64,000 bases of DNA from JAIBJN01 sp963775625 (GTDB lineage: Bacteria > Actinomycetota > Thermoleophilia > Gaiellales > Gaiellaceae): contig CAVZJM010000016.1 of the NCBI GenBank assembly GCA_963775625.1, forward strand, positions 62,001 through 126,000, given 5' to 3'. This document shows positions 17,756 to 26,089 of this stretch, one piece after another. The notes under the pieces are model-generated. The model was not told the DNA's origin. It made no database searches and was given only the letters and a program-made list of their open reading frames with translations. Position 1 is the first letter of the stretch; every line of letters starts with the position of its first letter. Position numbers and translations under genes: made by a program.

Positions 17756-18862
17756 ATGAAGATCCGCGCTGCGGTCCTGGAAGGGTTCGGACAGCCGCTC
17801 TCCGTGCAGGAGCTCGACCTCGCGGAGCCGCAGGCGGGCGAGGCGCTGGTCCGGCTCGTCGCGTGCGGCGTCTGCCACACCGACCTGTACACGGCCTCGG
17901 GCGCCGACCCCTCGGGCTACTCGCCGGCCGTGCTCGGTCACGAGGGCGCCGGGGTGGTCGAAGCGGTCGGCGAGGGCGTCAGGCTGGTCGAGCCCGGCGA
18001 CCACGTCGTCACGCTCTTCTCGCCCCAGTGCGGCGAGTGCATCCATTGCCGCAGCCCCCGGACGAACCTCTGCCTGGCGATCCGCGACATGCAGGGCCAG
18101 GGCTACCTGCCGGACGGGACGACGCGCCTCTCCCGTGACGGCGAGCCGATCCGCCACTTCATGGGCACGTCGACGTTCGCGGAGTACACGGTCATGCCGG
18201 AGATCGCGCTCGCCAAGGTCGACCCGGAGGCGCCGCTCGACCGCGCTGCCCTCTTCGCGTGCGGGCTCTCGACCGGGATCGGCGCCGCGCTCAACACCGC
18301 CAAGGTCGAGCCCGGCTCGACCTGCGTCGTCTTCGGCGCCGGCATGGTCGGCCTCGGCGCCGTCGTCGGCTGCCGGCTCGCCGGAGCCGAGCGCATCGTC
18401 GCCGTGGACCTCGCCGAGCCGCGGCTCGCGCAGACGCCTCGTCACGGCGCTACGGAGACGCTCCTCGGCGGCGCCGACGTCGTCGAGAGGATCCTGGAGC
18501 TGACGGACGGGTTCGGCGCCGACTACACGTTCGAGGCCACCGGCAACGTCGGCGTCATGCGCCAGGCCGTCGAGTCGGCCCGCATGGGCTGGGGCCTGGC
18601 GACCATGTGCGGCGTCGCGGGCAAGGGCGAGACCCTGGACGTGATCCCCCGGTTCCTCATCACGGGCCGCCGCATCGCGGGCTCGTCGTTCGGCGGCTGC
18701 AAGGGGCGCGACGACGTGCCGGCCTACGTCCGGCGCTACCTCGCGGGCGAGATCGACGTCGACGCCTTCGTCTCGCACAAGCTCAGCCTGGACGAGGTCA
18801 ACCGGGGCTTCGAGCTGATGGAGGCCGGGGACGGGATCCGAAGCGTGATTGCCTTCGCATGA
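17756..18862 (+). CDS. Zinc-dependent alcohol dehydrogenase, class III/AdhC-like
   Basis: Medium-chain dehydrogenase of 368 residues. Catalytic zinc ligands are in ACGVCHTD and LGHEGAGV; the structural zinc lobe CGECIHCRSPRTNLC has four Cys; the Rossmann fold is VVFGAGMVGLGAV. GTSTFAEYTVMPEIALAKVD is characteristic of class III (formaldehyde/S-hydroxymethyl-thiol or S-nitrosothiol) enzymes. In an actinobacterium the thiol may be mycothiol (inference). ATG at 17756; the stop overlaps the next gene's ATG (ATGA). Confidence 0.9.
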   Translation: MKIRAAVLEGFGQPLSVQELDLAEPQAGEALVRLVACGVCHTDLYTASGADPSGYSPAVLGHEGAGVVEAVGEGVRLVEPGDHVVTLFSPQCGECIHCRSPRTNLCLAIRDMQGQGYLPDGTTRLSRDGEPIRHFMGTSTFAEYTVMPEIALAKVDPEAPLDRAALFACGLSTGIGAALNTAKVEPGSTCVVFGAGMVGLGAVVGCRLAGAERIVAVDLAEPRLAQTPRHGATETLLGGADVVERILELTDGFGADYTFEATGNVGVMRQAVESARMGWGLATMCGVAGKGETLDVIPRFLITGRRIAGSSFGGCKGRDDVPAYVRRYLAGEIDVDAFVSHKLSLDEVNRGFELMEAGDGIRSVIAFA

Positions 18863-19749
18863 GCGCCGAGCGGCGCGAGGGCTACGTCGAGTCCCGCGGG
18901 CACCGCACCTGGTACCGCGTGACGGGCGAGAGGGAGGGCGGCCGTGACCCGCTCCTCTGCCTGCACGGCGGCCCCGGCTCGACCCACCACTATTTCGCGC
19001 CGCTGGAGGGCCTCGCCGACGGGGGCCGCCAGGTCGTCCTCTACGACCAGGTCGGGTGCGGGCAGTCGGATCGGCCCACGGACCTCGAGTGGAACGTCGG
19101 CGTCTTCGTCGAGGAGCTTGCGGCCCTCCGGGACGAGCTGGAGCTCGAGCGGATCCACCTGCTCGGCACGTCCTGGGGCGGCCAGCTCGCGCTCGAGCAC
19201 GCACTCAGCGGCTACGGCGGCCTCACCAGCCTCGTTCTCAGCTCGACGCTCGCGAGCGTGGAGCAGTGGGCGGCGGAGGCGCGGCGCCTGCGCGGGGAGC
19301 TCCCCCAGGAGGTGGTCGAGGCGCTCGACCGCTGCGAGCAGGCGAAGACGTTCGACCACCCCGACTACCGCAGCGCCCTGGAGGTCTTCGACGACCACTA
19401 CGTCCACCGGGGCGCACGCGGCCGGCCGGAGCTCGAGCGCATGGTCGCGGAGCGCGGCGCGGAGGCCTACCTCGCCATGGTCGGGCCAAACGAGTGGACG
19501 ATCACCGGCGCGCTCCGAGACTGGGACGTTCGCGACCGGCTCGGCGAGATCGCGGTGCCGGCGCTCGTCGTCCGCGGCCGGTACGACCTGTGCACCGAGC
19601 AGGTTGCGGCCACGCTGCTCGGCGGGCTTAGGGATGCGCGCGAGGTCGTCTTCGAGGAGAGCTCGCACATGCCGGTCCTCGAGGAGACCGATCGCTACCT
19701 GGAGGTGGTGGAGTCGTTCCTGCGGGAGACAGAGACCGCCGAAAAGTAA
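18859..19749 (+). CDS. Alpha/beta hydrolase, proline iminopeptidase-like (S33)
   Basis: Cytoplasmic hydrolase of 296 residues. Oxyanion-hole HGGPG at 36-40, nucleophile Ser105 in GTSWGGQL, a late Asp in RGRYDLCTE and His in SSHMPVLEE complete the triad. HGGPG and YDQVGCGQSDRP are typical of proline iminopeptidases and tricorn-interacting factor F1-like peptidases. Coupled by ATGA overlap to the alcohol dehydrogenase, so they are likely one operon; a functional link is not obvious. Followed at once by a strong terminator. Confidence 0.88.
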   Translation: MSAERREGYVESRGHRTWYRVTGEREGGRDPLLCLHGGPGSTHHYFAPLEGLADGGRQVVLYDQVGCGQSDRPTDLEWNVGVFVEELAALRDELELERIHLLGTSWGGQLALEHALSGYGGLTSLVLSSTLASVEQWAAEARRLRGELPQEVVEALDRCEQAKTFDHPDYRSALEVFDDHYVHRGARGRPELERMVAERGAEAYLAMVGPNEWTITGALRDWDVRDRLGEIAVPALVVRGRYDLCTEQVAATLLGGLRDAREVVFEESSHMPVLEETDRYLEVVESFLRETETAEK

Positions 19750-19778
19750 GGGGGCGGCCGGTTCGGCCGCCCCCCTTT
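19750..19778 (+). terminator. Intrinsic terminator (probably bidirectional)
   Basis: Perfect 11-bp stem GGGGGCGGCCG / CGGCCGCCCCC with loop GTT, followed by CTTT. It sits immediately after the hydrolase stop and 20 bp from the convergent M28 peptidase stop. Confidence 0.85.
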
Positions 19779-19799
19779 ACTAGTCCTGCGATTGAGGGT

Positions 19800-21372
19800 T
19801 TACGGGCAGGTCGGAGGGTTCACGGGACACGTGCCCTGTGTGCCGGCCGGAGCCGGAATCGTGACGTTGCCAGGGACGTTCATGCCAGGCACGCCGTTGA
19901 CCGACTGGGTCGAGTACGCCCACGTCAGCAACGAGAACCCGATCGAGTCGGCGTTGACCGCGAGTGCATGGTTGTTGTCGTTGGCGAACGTGTCGCAGGC
20001 CAGGTGGTAGCACGGGTCGAACTGCGCACCCGTGGTCCCGCCCCAGATCGCCTGCTGCTCAGCGGTCTTGGGAACCTCCGCGCCGGTGAAGAGACCACCG
20101 GCCGGAACGTCGTTCACGATGAACGCCTGGTAGTCGCTGCGTCCGTCGAACGCTGAATCGTCGTAGGGCTCGTCCTGCATGGTGTAGAAGGACTCGAAGA
20201 GATCCTCGATCGCCTCCGAGCCGGCCGGAATGGCTACCGGAGCCGTGAAGCTCGACTCGTCGGCGTCCTGCGTCATGAAGATGTAGTTCGGCGAGCCGAC
20301 CATGTCGAAGTTGAGGTAGAGGGCGATCCGGGCGAGCTCCTCCGGGCTCAGGCCGTCAACGTAGGCCGTCGAGCCGAGAAGACCGTCCTCCTCCGCACCC
20401 CACCATGCCAGGCGGAGCGTGTTCTGCGGATTGACGCCGGCGAGCTGCTCCGCGGCCTCCAGAAGGGCCGCCGATCCGCTGCCGTTGTCGTTGATTCCAG
20501 GCCCTGCCTGCACCGAGTCGAGGTGCGCGCCGGCCATGACGACGTTGTCGTCGTTCGTGCCGGTCTTCTCGGCGATCACGTTGACCTGTGGCCTGCTCTC
20601 GGGCGGATCAACGTCGATGAGCGCGGTCGAGCCGGCCTGGGACAGCGCTTCCCCGTTCGCGAACGAGCCACCGACGACCGGGATGGTGACGCCTTCGCCG
20701 CCGGGAATCAGCGTGCCGACGATCAGGCCTTCACGCTCGGGAGTCGTTGCCCTGATTGAAGATGATCACTGCCTCGGCGCCCGCGGCCTGAGCGTTCACC
20801 GCCTTCGCGGCGAAGGTGCACGTCCCACGCTGGATCAGCGCGATGTCGGCCGGGCCGCCGAAGTTCACGAAGTCGGCGGCCTCGCAGCCACTCGTGCTCG
20901 CACGAGGAGGCACGAGGTTGATGTCGACCGGGATGACGTTTCCGGTCACCTCGCCGAATCCCGAGCCCGTGAACGCACCCGTCTCGTACGTCGCCGAGAC
21001 AGGCGTCAGCTGCTGGAGCACCGACGGCGGGGTGAACTCGTAGTCGAACTCGTCGAGCGTTACTTCCCACCCTGCCGCTTCGAGCTTGTCGACCACGTAC
21101 TCGACGCTCCCCGTGTAGCCGGGGAGCCCAGCTGCGCGATTCCCGCCGTTGTCGTCGGCGATCTCCTGGAACGCGGCCTGATGGTCGCGCACCTGGCCGA
21201 CCCGGATGCATTCGAGCAGCTTCTGGTAGGTGTTGTTGTTCCGCGTGTCGCAGGCTCGCTGTGAAACCTGTGCGAGTGCCGCGTTGGCGGACACAAGGGC
21301 CGCCAATGCGACGGCCACGATCGCCAAGCCTCGGGCACGCTTGTGCCCCAGGGCTCGTGCGAATCCCGACAT
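19800..21372 (-). CDS. Secreted M28 family aminopeptidase with PA domain, frameshifted
   Basis: Zinc metallopeptidase like Streptomyces griseus aminopeptidase. ATG at 21372 (after GGAGGG) begins a signal peptide (ALVSANAALAQ). A PA domain follows (GPADIALIQRGTCTFAAKA), then the M28 domain with all five zinc ligands visible: AGAHLDSV, GINDNGSG, GAEEDGLLGS, LNFDMVGSP and CYHLACDTF. The frame breaks near 20741: EAVIIFNQGNDS runs into a stop, while the other frame continues EREGLIVGTLIPG. Removing one C from a CCC run restores the protein. So it is a recent mutation or a consensus error; the rest is undegraded. Confidence 0.85.
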
Positions 21373-21484
21373 GTCCCTCCCCCTTCTGTTCGTTTCCCGA
21401 TTTACGGCGTCTTGAGGACGCCGTCCTGCCGCAGCCGCGGAGGATACCTCTCGGACGACGCTCGCGAAAGGGTCGGGTGGTCGC

Positions 21485-23137
21485 CTACCCGAGCGTGAAT
21501 CTCGTCTGGCCGTGCAGGGGGCCGTAGTCCGCCCTGGCCTTCGGCCCGAAACCCGGCCACACGTACACGGTGACCCTCCCCCCGATGAGCATCTGCGTCC
21601 GGCCCTTGAACCTCCAGCTCGACCGGAGCCGGTAGCTCGAGTCGATCGGCCAGATGGTGAAGATCTTCTTCCCGTCGCGCCACAGCTGCAAGTTGTAGTA
21701 GTCGGCGTGCCGGACCGACGTCCAGTCGACGATGGGCGGAGAGTGGACGACGGCGCTGAAGCGGGGCGAGAAGATCGGCGTCGGCCAGGCTGAAAGCTGT
21801 CGCCCTCTCGACGCGTTCCCCAAGCGGTCCAGGCTGCGGATTCGATACAGGTAGCGGACGTGGTTCGTGACCGTGCGGTCCACGAAGCTCGCCCTGTCCA
21901 CGCGGTCGCGCAGGCGCTTCCAGTGGTTCGCCGAGGCACGCTTGCGCCAGATGCGAACCTTGTCGTAGTCGTCATCGATCGGCTTCGTCCAGCGGAGCCT
22001 GACGATGTGGGAGCCGGCACGTCCTGCGAATCCGGCCACGCGCACGGGCCCGGTGCGGTCGACGGTCCAGGGGTAGTTCGCCTGGCTGACATTGCCGACG
22101 CCGTTCGTCACCTGCACCGTGAACAGGTAGGCGCCGTCGCCAAGGCCCTCATACGTCTGGGTCGGGCCGTCGCAGTCTGCGAAGCTCCCCGGCCCGGACG
22201 GGGTGTCGAGCTGACAGTCTGCCGAGGCGCCCGCTTCCAGGGCCAGCTCGAACGTGACCTGCCGGGATCTGGTGAGCACTCCCGGGGGGCCCACGCTCGC
22301 GTGGATGCCCGGTGCCCCGGGGACGGCCCCCTGCTGCACGATGACCATGAATGTGCCCGGAGCGCTGGTCTGGCCGGCGTCATCGGTGGCGGTGCAGGTC
22401 ACCTGCGTCTCGCCGATCGCGAACGTCGAGCCGGAGGCCGGGTTGCACTGAACGCTGGGGCTCGGGTCGGCGATGTCCTGAGCGACCGGAAGGGCGTAGA
22501 GGACGACGGCACCCGCGGAGGACTGCTGCGACCTGAGCACGTCCTGGTGGGGCGCGAGCGTCGGGGGCGTCGTGTCCTGGACGGTGACCGTGAACGAGCC
22601 GCTCTCGCTGTTGCCCGCCGCGTCGGTGGCTGTGCAGGAGACGTCCGTGTCACCAAGCGGGAACGTCGATCCGGAGGCGTTCGAGCAGCCGGTGAGGGTG
22701 GGCGAAGGATCCAGGTTGTCGTTCGCCGCGAAGGAAACGTTGGCGCCCGACGGCGACGTCGCCTCGGCGCTGATGTCGTCGGGCAGGTTCGGATCCGTGG
22801 TGTCGACCGTCCAGTCGTAAGGGTCCGAGGGCTCGCTCGGGTTCCCCGGTCCCCGACGGAGTCGAACGCGACCACCTGGAACGAATGCGCGCCCTGCGGG
22901 ACGCGGGTAGGGGAACCCTGGCGACGCAACCCTGGTCCTGGCCGCCGTCGAGAATGCAGGTGAAGCTGTCCGCGCCGGCCGACGAAAAGTCGAACGTAGC
23001 GCTCGTCTCGGTGGTCCACGGCAGGGGCCCGTTGGTCGTATCACCGGCTTGCCGGGAGCGGCGAACGCGACGGAGCAGGGAAGCAGAGCCGCGCAGACGA
23101 CGGCGAAAGCGAGAAGGGCGCGGCGGGCCATGGTCAT
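21485..23137 (-). CDS. Secreted HYR-domain protein, three internal frameshifts near the N-terminus
   Basis: Exported protein of about 550 residues. Signal peptide MARRALLAFAVVCAALLPCSVAFA. Two HYR repeats are recognisable by GSTFPLGDTDVSCTATDAAGN and GSTFAIGETQVTCTATDDAG (first 20 residues of each shown or fewer), then Ig/fibronectin-like segments (VRIWRKR, VRYLYRIRSLDRLGN). Between about 22850 and 23045 the coding sense moves through all three frames: the pieces ATFDFSSAGADSFTCILDGG and RVPQGAHSFQVVAFDSVG belong to other frames. Three one-base losses at G runs explain it and restore the original frame. Its start overlaps the preceding gene's stop (ATGA). Confidence 0.7.
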   Translation of the reverse strand: MTMARRALLAFAVVCAALLPCSVAFAAPGKPVIRPTGPCRGPPRRALRSTFRRPARTASPAFSTAARTRVASPGFPYPRPAGRAFVPGGRVRLRRGPGNPSEPSDPYDWTVDTTDPNLPDDISAEATSPSGANVSFAANDNLDPSPTLTGCSNASGSTFPLGDTDVSCTATDAAGNSESGSFTVTVQDTTPPTLAPHQDVLRSQQSSAGAVVLYALPVAQDIADPSPSVQCNPASGSTFAIGETQVTCTATDDAGQTSAPGTFMVIVQQGAVPGAPGIHASVGPPGVLTRSRQVTFELALEAGASADCQLDTPSGPGSFADCDGPTQTYEGLGDGAYLFTVQVTNGVGNVSQANYPWTVDRTGPVRVAGFAGRAGSHIVRLRWTKPIDDDYDKVRIWRKRASANHWKRLRDRVDRASFVDRTVTNHVRYLYRIRSLDRLGNASRGRQLSAWPTPIFSPRFSAVVHSPPIVDWTSVRHADYYNLQLWRDGKKIFTIWPIDSSYRLRSSWRFKGRTQMLIGGRVTVYVWPGFGPKARADYGPLHGQTRFTLG

Positions 23138-23793
23138 GCCGCCATGACGAGGACGAAGATCGCTGCACTGGTCGCGAGCGTCGCGGCCACGGCGAAGCCG
23201 ACGTCCTGCCGGCGCTCCGCCAGCCCTTCCGAGACTCTGCTCAGCGCGCTCGCCGGCATCGTCGCGAGCGCGAGACCGAGCACCGCCGCGACGAGGAACA
23301 GGAGCAGTCCGATTCCGCCGAACAGAGAGAACCTGGGCTCGTCGGCGCCAGAAGGCCCGGCCAGGGGGATCGTCCGAGTGGAGCTCATGCCCGTCGGCGG
23401 CTCGACGTGCAGCGTGCCGGCCTCGACTCCGGGCGCGTGAGCCGGCACCGAATGGACACGCGCTGGGCGCTCTTCGCGGGGCGCGGGCTTCGGCTTCTCC
23501 TTCCGATCCGGGCGGGGCTTGTCCGGCTTCCCGGAGCCCACCGCCGGCGTCGTGTCCACGGGCGGCGGAGGTGGGGGTGCCGGCGCCGGCGGATTACTCG
23601 CAGGCGGCACGGGCGTAGGCGCCGGATCGGGCTCCGGCTGTGCAAGTGCAGTCGCACCACCGCCCAGAGTGATCGCGACCGCGATCAATACGACTAAGGT
23701 CTTCGCCTCGCAACCTTCCGCAGCTTCCGCAGGTTGCCAGCCTAAGGCGACGCGTCGACGGTTGCAAGGTCCATCGGCGCGCCTCGTGTTCAT
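23134..23793 (-). CDS. Proline-rich protein with two C-terminal membrane helices
   Basis: Not recognised. An N-terminal hydrophobic stretch (VVLIAVAITLGGGATALA) acts as signal peptide or anchor, then a Pro-rich linker of about 60 residues (NPPAPAPPPPPPVD, then KPDKPRPDRKEKPKP), and two helices near the C-terminus (GGIGLLLFLVAAVLGLALA and VAATLATSAAIFVLVMAA). Start uncertain: ATG 23793 lies only 9 bp from the tRNA-Sec gene and gives an odd basic leader; a TTG about 36 codons later would start directly at the hydrophobic stretch. Coupled to the HYR gene and possibly anchoring it (inference). Confidence 0.6.
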   Translation of the reverse strand: MNTRRADGPCNRRRVALGWQPAEAAEGCEAKTLVVLIAVAITLGGGATALAQPEPDPAPTPVPPASNPPAPAPPPPPPVDTTPAVGSGKPDKPRPDRKEKPKPAPREERPARVHSVPAHAPGVEAGTLHVEPPTGMSSTRTIPLAGPSGADEPRFSLFGGIGLLLFLVAAVLGLALATMPASALSRVSEGLAERRQDVGFAVAATLATSAAIFVLVMAA

Positions 23794-23801
23794 GCGGGCG
23801 A

Positions 23802-23894
23802 CGGAGCGGCGCAGGAGTCGAACCTACCCAGCGACGGGTTACGCCGCCTCACCGGTTTTGAAGACCGGCTGGGCCACCGGGCCCGGGCCGCTCC
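23802..23894 (-). tRNA. selC: tRNA-Sec (anticodon TCA)
   Basis: The minus strand folds as a long tRNA of 93 nt with an 8-bp acceptor GGAGCGGC/GCCGCTCC, discriminator G, an anticodon loop with TCA inside CGGTCTTCAAAACCG, an extended variable arm and a T loop GGTTCGACTCC. Length, eight-base acceptor and TCA anticodon are diagnostic of tRNA-Sec. CCA is not encoded. It is near selB and selA in this window, consistent with a functional selenocysteine system. Confidence 0.95.
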
Positions 23895-23930
23895 GTTTGC
23901 ACAGTAGCTCAGGGCCGGGCGCGAGCTCGC

Positions 23931-25823
23931 TCAGGGCCGTTTCGGCGCCGGCTTCGTCGCTGCGGCCGTCCGGGCACCCGCGCCGTTGGCGCCGTCTGCG
24001 GTCACGTCGGGGGCGGCGACGGCGCGCGAGGGATCGCATCCGACCTCGACCAGGTTGCCGTCGCCGTCGAGCTCGAGCGTCTTCAGCATGTCGTGGCAGC
24101 TCTCGTGCCAGTAGCGGAGGTTCGGCATCCACTGCTCGTCCGCGATGGCGTCGAGGATCACCTGGATGCGAGGAAGCGGCCGCCCGCCCCCGGCAGTGGC
24201 CTCGCCGAGGAGATAGAGGAACGCGTCGAGCTCCGCCTCGGCGGGTTTCCCGGAACCGTGCTTCGGGATCCGCCCGGCTGTGTACCTGTGCGCCGCCTCG
24301 AGATCGGTGGCCGTGTGGATTCCATACGTCTTCAGGCGGGTGAGCCGCTGCTCGGAGGCCCCGCTCGACTCGGACGTGGCCGCGACGTGGAGGAAGAGGA
24401 TCGCTTGGTCGGTCCAGTGGACGAGGCGGCCGACGGGGATCCGCGTGTACATCATGAGCGAGGGGAGATCGTGATGCGCGAGGCCCTCGATGTTCCCGAC
24501 GCCCTCGTCCAGGAGGCGCGCGCGGTCGTAGATGTCGATGCCCTCGAGGTCGGTCAGCGGATAGCGCTCGACGAGCTGCGGCAACCTGCCGACCTTCCCC
24601 ACAAACTGACGCGCGACCTCCTGGAGGCGAACGAGCAGCGTCTCCGGAAGCATGCCCACGAGGAAGGCGAGGACGAGGAGCGCGTCCTCCCCGGTCGTGG
24701 CCTGCGGCGTCGAGAAGAAGAGCGCCTCCAGCACCCAGGCGAAGACCACGGCGACGATGATCCGGACCACGATGTGCGTGTACGACTTGGGCCGCAGGTC
24801 GCTGCGGACGTAGGAGCGGAGAACCGAGTTGAGGGAGAAGACGTAGGCGCCGAGGAAGGCGAAGACCACCGGTGAGCGCTGCGGCTCGAAGAGGAGCACG
24901 ATCTGCTGCGCGCTCGCGAGCGGCGCCTCCACGTCGGGGTTCAGGAGCGCGAGAATCCACCCGATCGTGATCACGATCGTGGCCATGACGACCGGCCCGC
25001 GCCGGTCGGGAAGGACGCGCCTAGTACCGTCCTTGGAGACCTTCTCCTGCTCGCCGGTAGCCGCGAGCACACCATGGGAGCGCGGGCGTTCCCGCCCGTA
25101 GACCTCGTCCATCAGCGGGCCAAAGCGCGCCCGCACGTCCGACAGCGTCGAAACGGTCGGGTCGAAGCGGAACATGTTGCGCTCGAACGTCTGACGGAGC
25201 GTCACGAGCTTCACGCGGTCGAACAGGAAGAAGAGGAGGGCGGGGAGGATGGAGGCGACCACGATGAACGTCCACTGGAGACCTCGCCCGATCAACGTCA
25301 GGAAGGCGAGCTCGTCCTCCTCCGCGCGGACCTGGTCGACGGCCTCGTGGACGTCTCCGCCGAAGTAGACGGCGGCCGCGGGGCCGATCACGCCGATCGT
25401 CAGCACCAGGAGGAGACTGACGATCAACGGCAGGAGGATCGGGTCGCCCCTGTAGGCGAGGTAGCTCCCGAGCGCGATGATCGCCGCGCCGAGCAGGCCG
25501 CCGATCCAGTACCACGGGCTCGAGAAAAAGATGCCCCCGACCAGCCAGAGGACGACGAGCCAGAAGCCGACCCCGACGAAGCCGAGCGCCGAGCTCGGGC
25601 GCTCGGGCTCGTCGGGCCTGACGCTCACACAGCGGAGCTCCTCGAGCCGCTCGAGGCCCTGCTTGAAGATTGCACAGACATCGTCCCGCAGCCGCCGGCG
25701 CTCGAACGGTGCGAACATGAGCACGTTCTCGCCGCTTCCCTGGACGACAAGCTTGGCGTCCGTCTCGTTCTGGGCAGTGATCCAGCCGTGCTCCTTCGGC
25801 GACTGGTTGCCGGGGTCCGTCAT
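23931..25823 (-). CDS. Large multi-pass membrane protein of unknown function
   Basis: 630 residues from ATG 25823 (MTDPGNQSPKEHGWITAQNE); a longer frame upstream is unlikely. After a soluble N-terminal region of about 95 residues there are roughly eight hydrophobic helices in two groups (ALGFVGVGFWLVVLWLVGGIF, LLPLIVSLLLVLTIGVIGPA, and after a cytosolic insert VVMATIVITIGWILALL, VVFAFLGAYVFSLNSVL). The C-terminal half is soluble, with LEGIDIYDRARLLDEGVGNIE resembling a helix-hairpin-helix segment. No known family recognised. It lies between selC and selB, same strand. Confidence 0.65.
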   Translation of the reverse strand: MTDPGNQSPKEHGWITAQNETDAKLVVQGSGENVLMFAPFERRRLRDDVCAIFKQGLERLEELRCVSVRPDEPERPSSALGFVGVGFWLVVLWLVGGIFFSSPWYWIGGLLGAAIIALGSYLAYRGDPILLPLIVSLLLVLTIGVIGPAAAVYFGGDVHEAVDQVRAEEDELAFLTLIGRGLQWTFIVVASILPALLFFLFDRVKLVTLRQTFERNMFRFDPTVSTLSDVRARFGPLMDEVYGRERPRSHGVLAATGEQEKVSKDGTRRVLPDRRGPVVMATIVITIGWILALLNPDVEAPLASAQQIVLLFEPQRSPVVFAFLGAYVFSLNSVLRSYVRSDLRPKSYTHIVVRIIVAVVFAWVLEALFFSTPQATTGEDALLVLAFLVGMLPETLLVRLQEVARQFVGKVGRLPQLVERYPLTDLEGIDIYDRARLLDEGVGNIEGLAHHDLPSLMMYTRIPVGRLVHWTDQAILFLHVAATSESSGASEQRLTRLKTYGIHTATDLEAAHRYTAGRIPKHGSGKPAEAELDAFLYLLGEATAGGGRPLPRIQVILDAIADEQWMPNLRYWHESCHDMLKTLELDGDGNLVEVGCDPSRAVAAPDVTADGANGAGARTAAATKPAPKRP

Positions 25824-25919
25824 AGGTGCCTCCAACGGCTGCTGGCGACGGCTACTTCGTGCCGCGTCGCACGAGAGTGACACAGGCGCCCCGGCCTTTC
25901 AAGAGCGCGACGCCAGACG

Positions 25920-26089
25920 TAGAACTCGGTCTCAGAATGAAAGACTGTGCCGTCGGGCCGCGCTGCTCGCCCCGAGAGCGGCGTCCTCAGTCGCGCCCGT
26001 AGCTTCCTGCTACGAGCGCTCCCTGCGTCCTTGCCTCGGAACGACCATCGCACCCCGACGACGAGGCGTCATTCTGAAACGAGTTCTTA
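25920..26089 (+). repeat. Structured ~170 bp repeat, copy 2
   Basis: Arms TAGAACTCGGTCTCAGAATGA and TCATTCTGAAACGAGTTCTTA pair with few mismatches (positions 25920 and 26069 onward). Core hairpin CGTAGC-TTCCT-GCTACG; the inner stem GTCGGG/CCCGAC carries a change on both sides relative to the CCGGG/CCCGG of copies 1 and 5. The right-terminal TTA is the reverse complement of the selB stop codon TAA, so the element ends exactly on it. Confidence 0.85.

Noticed and set aside
17700..19204. A long minus-strand frame extending murT upstream across the dehydrogenase and hydrolase
   Set aside because: The extension is antisense to two well-supported genes and lacks family similarity; murT begins at 17665.
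20725..20760. In-frame TGA in the M28 peptidase as a selenocysteine codon
   Set aside because: Translation beyond the TGA in the same frame does not resemble the family; the homologous continuation is in another frame, so this is a frameshift.
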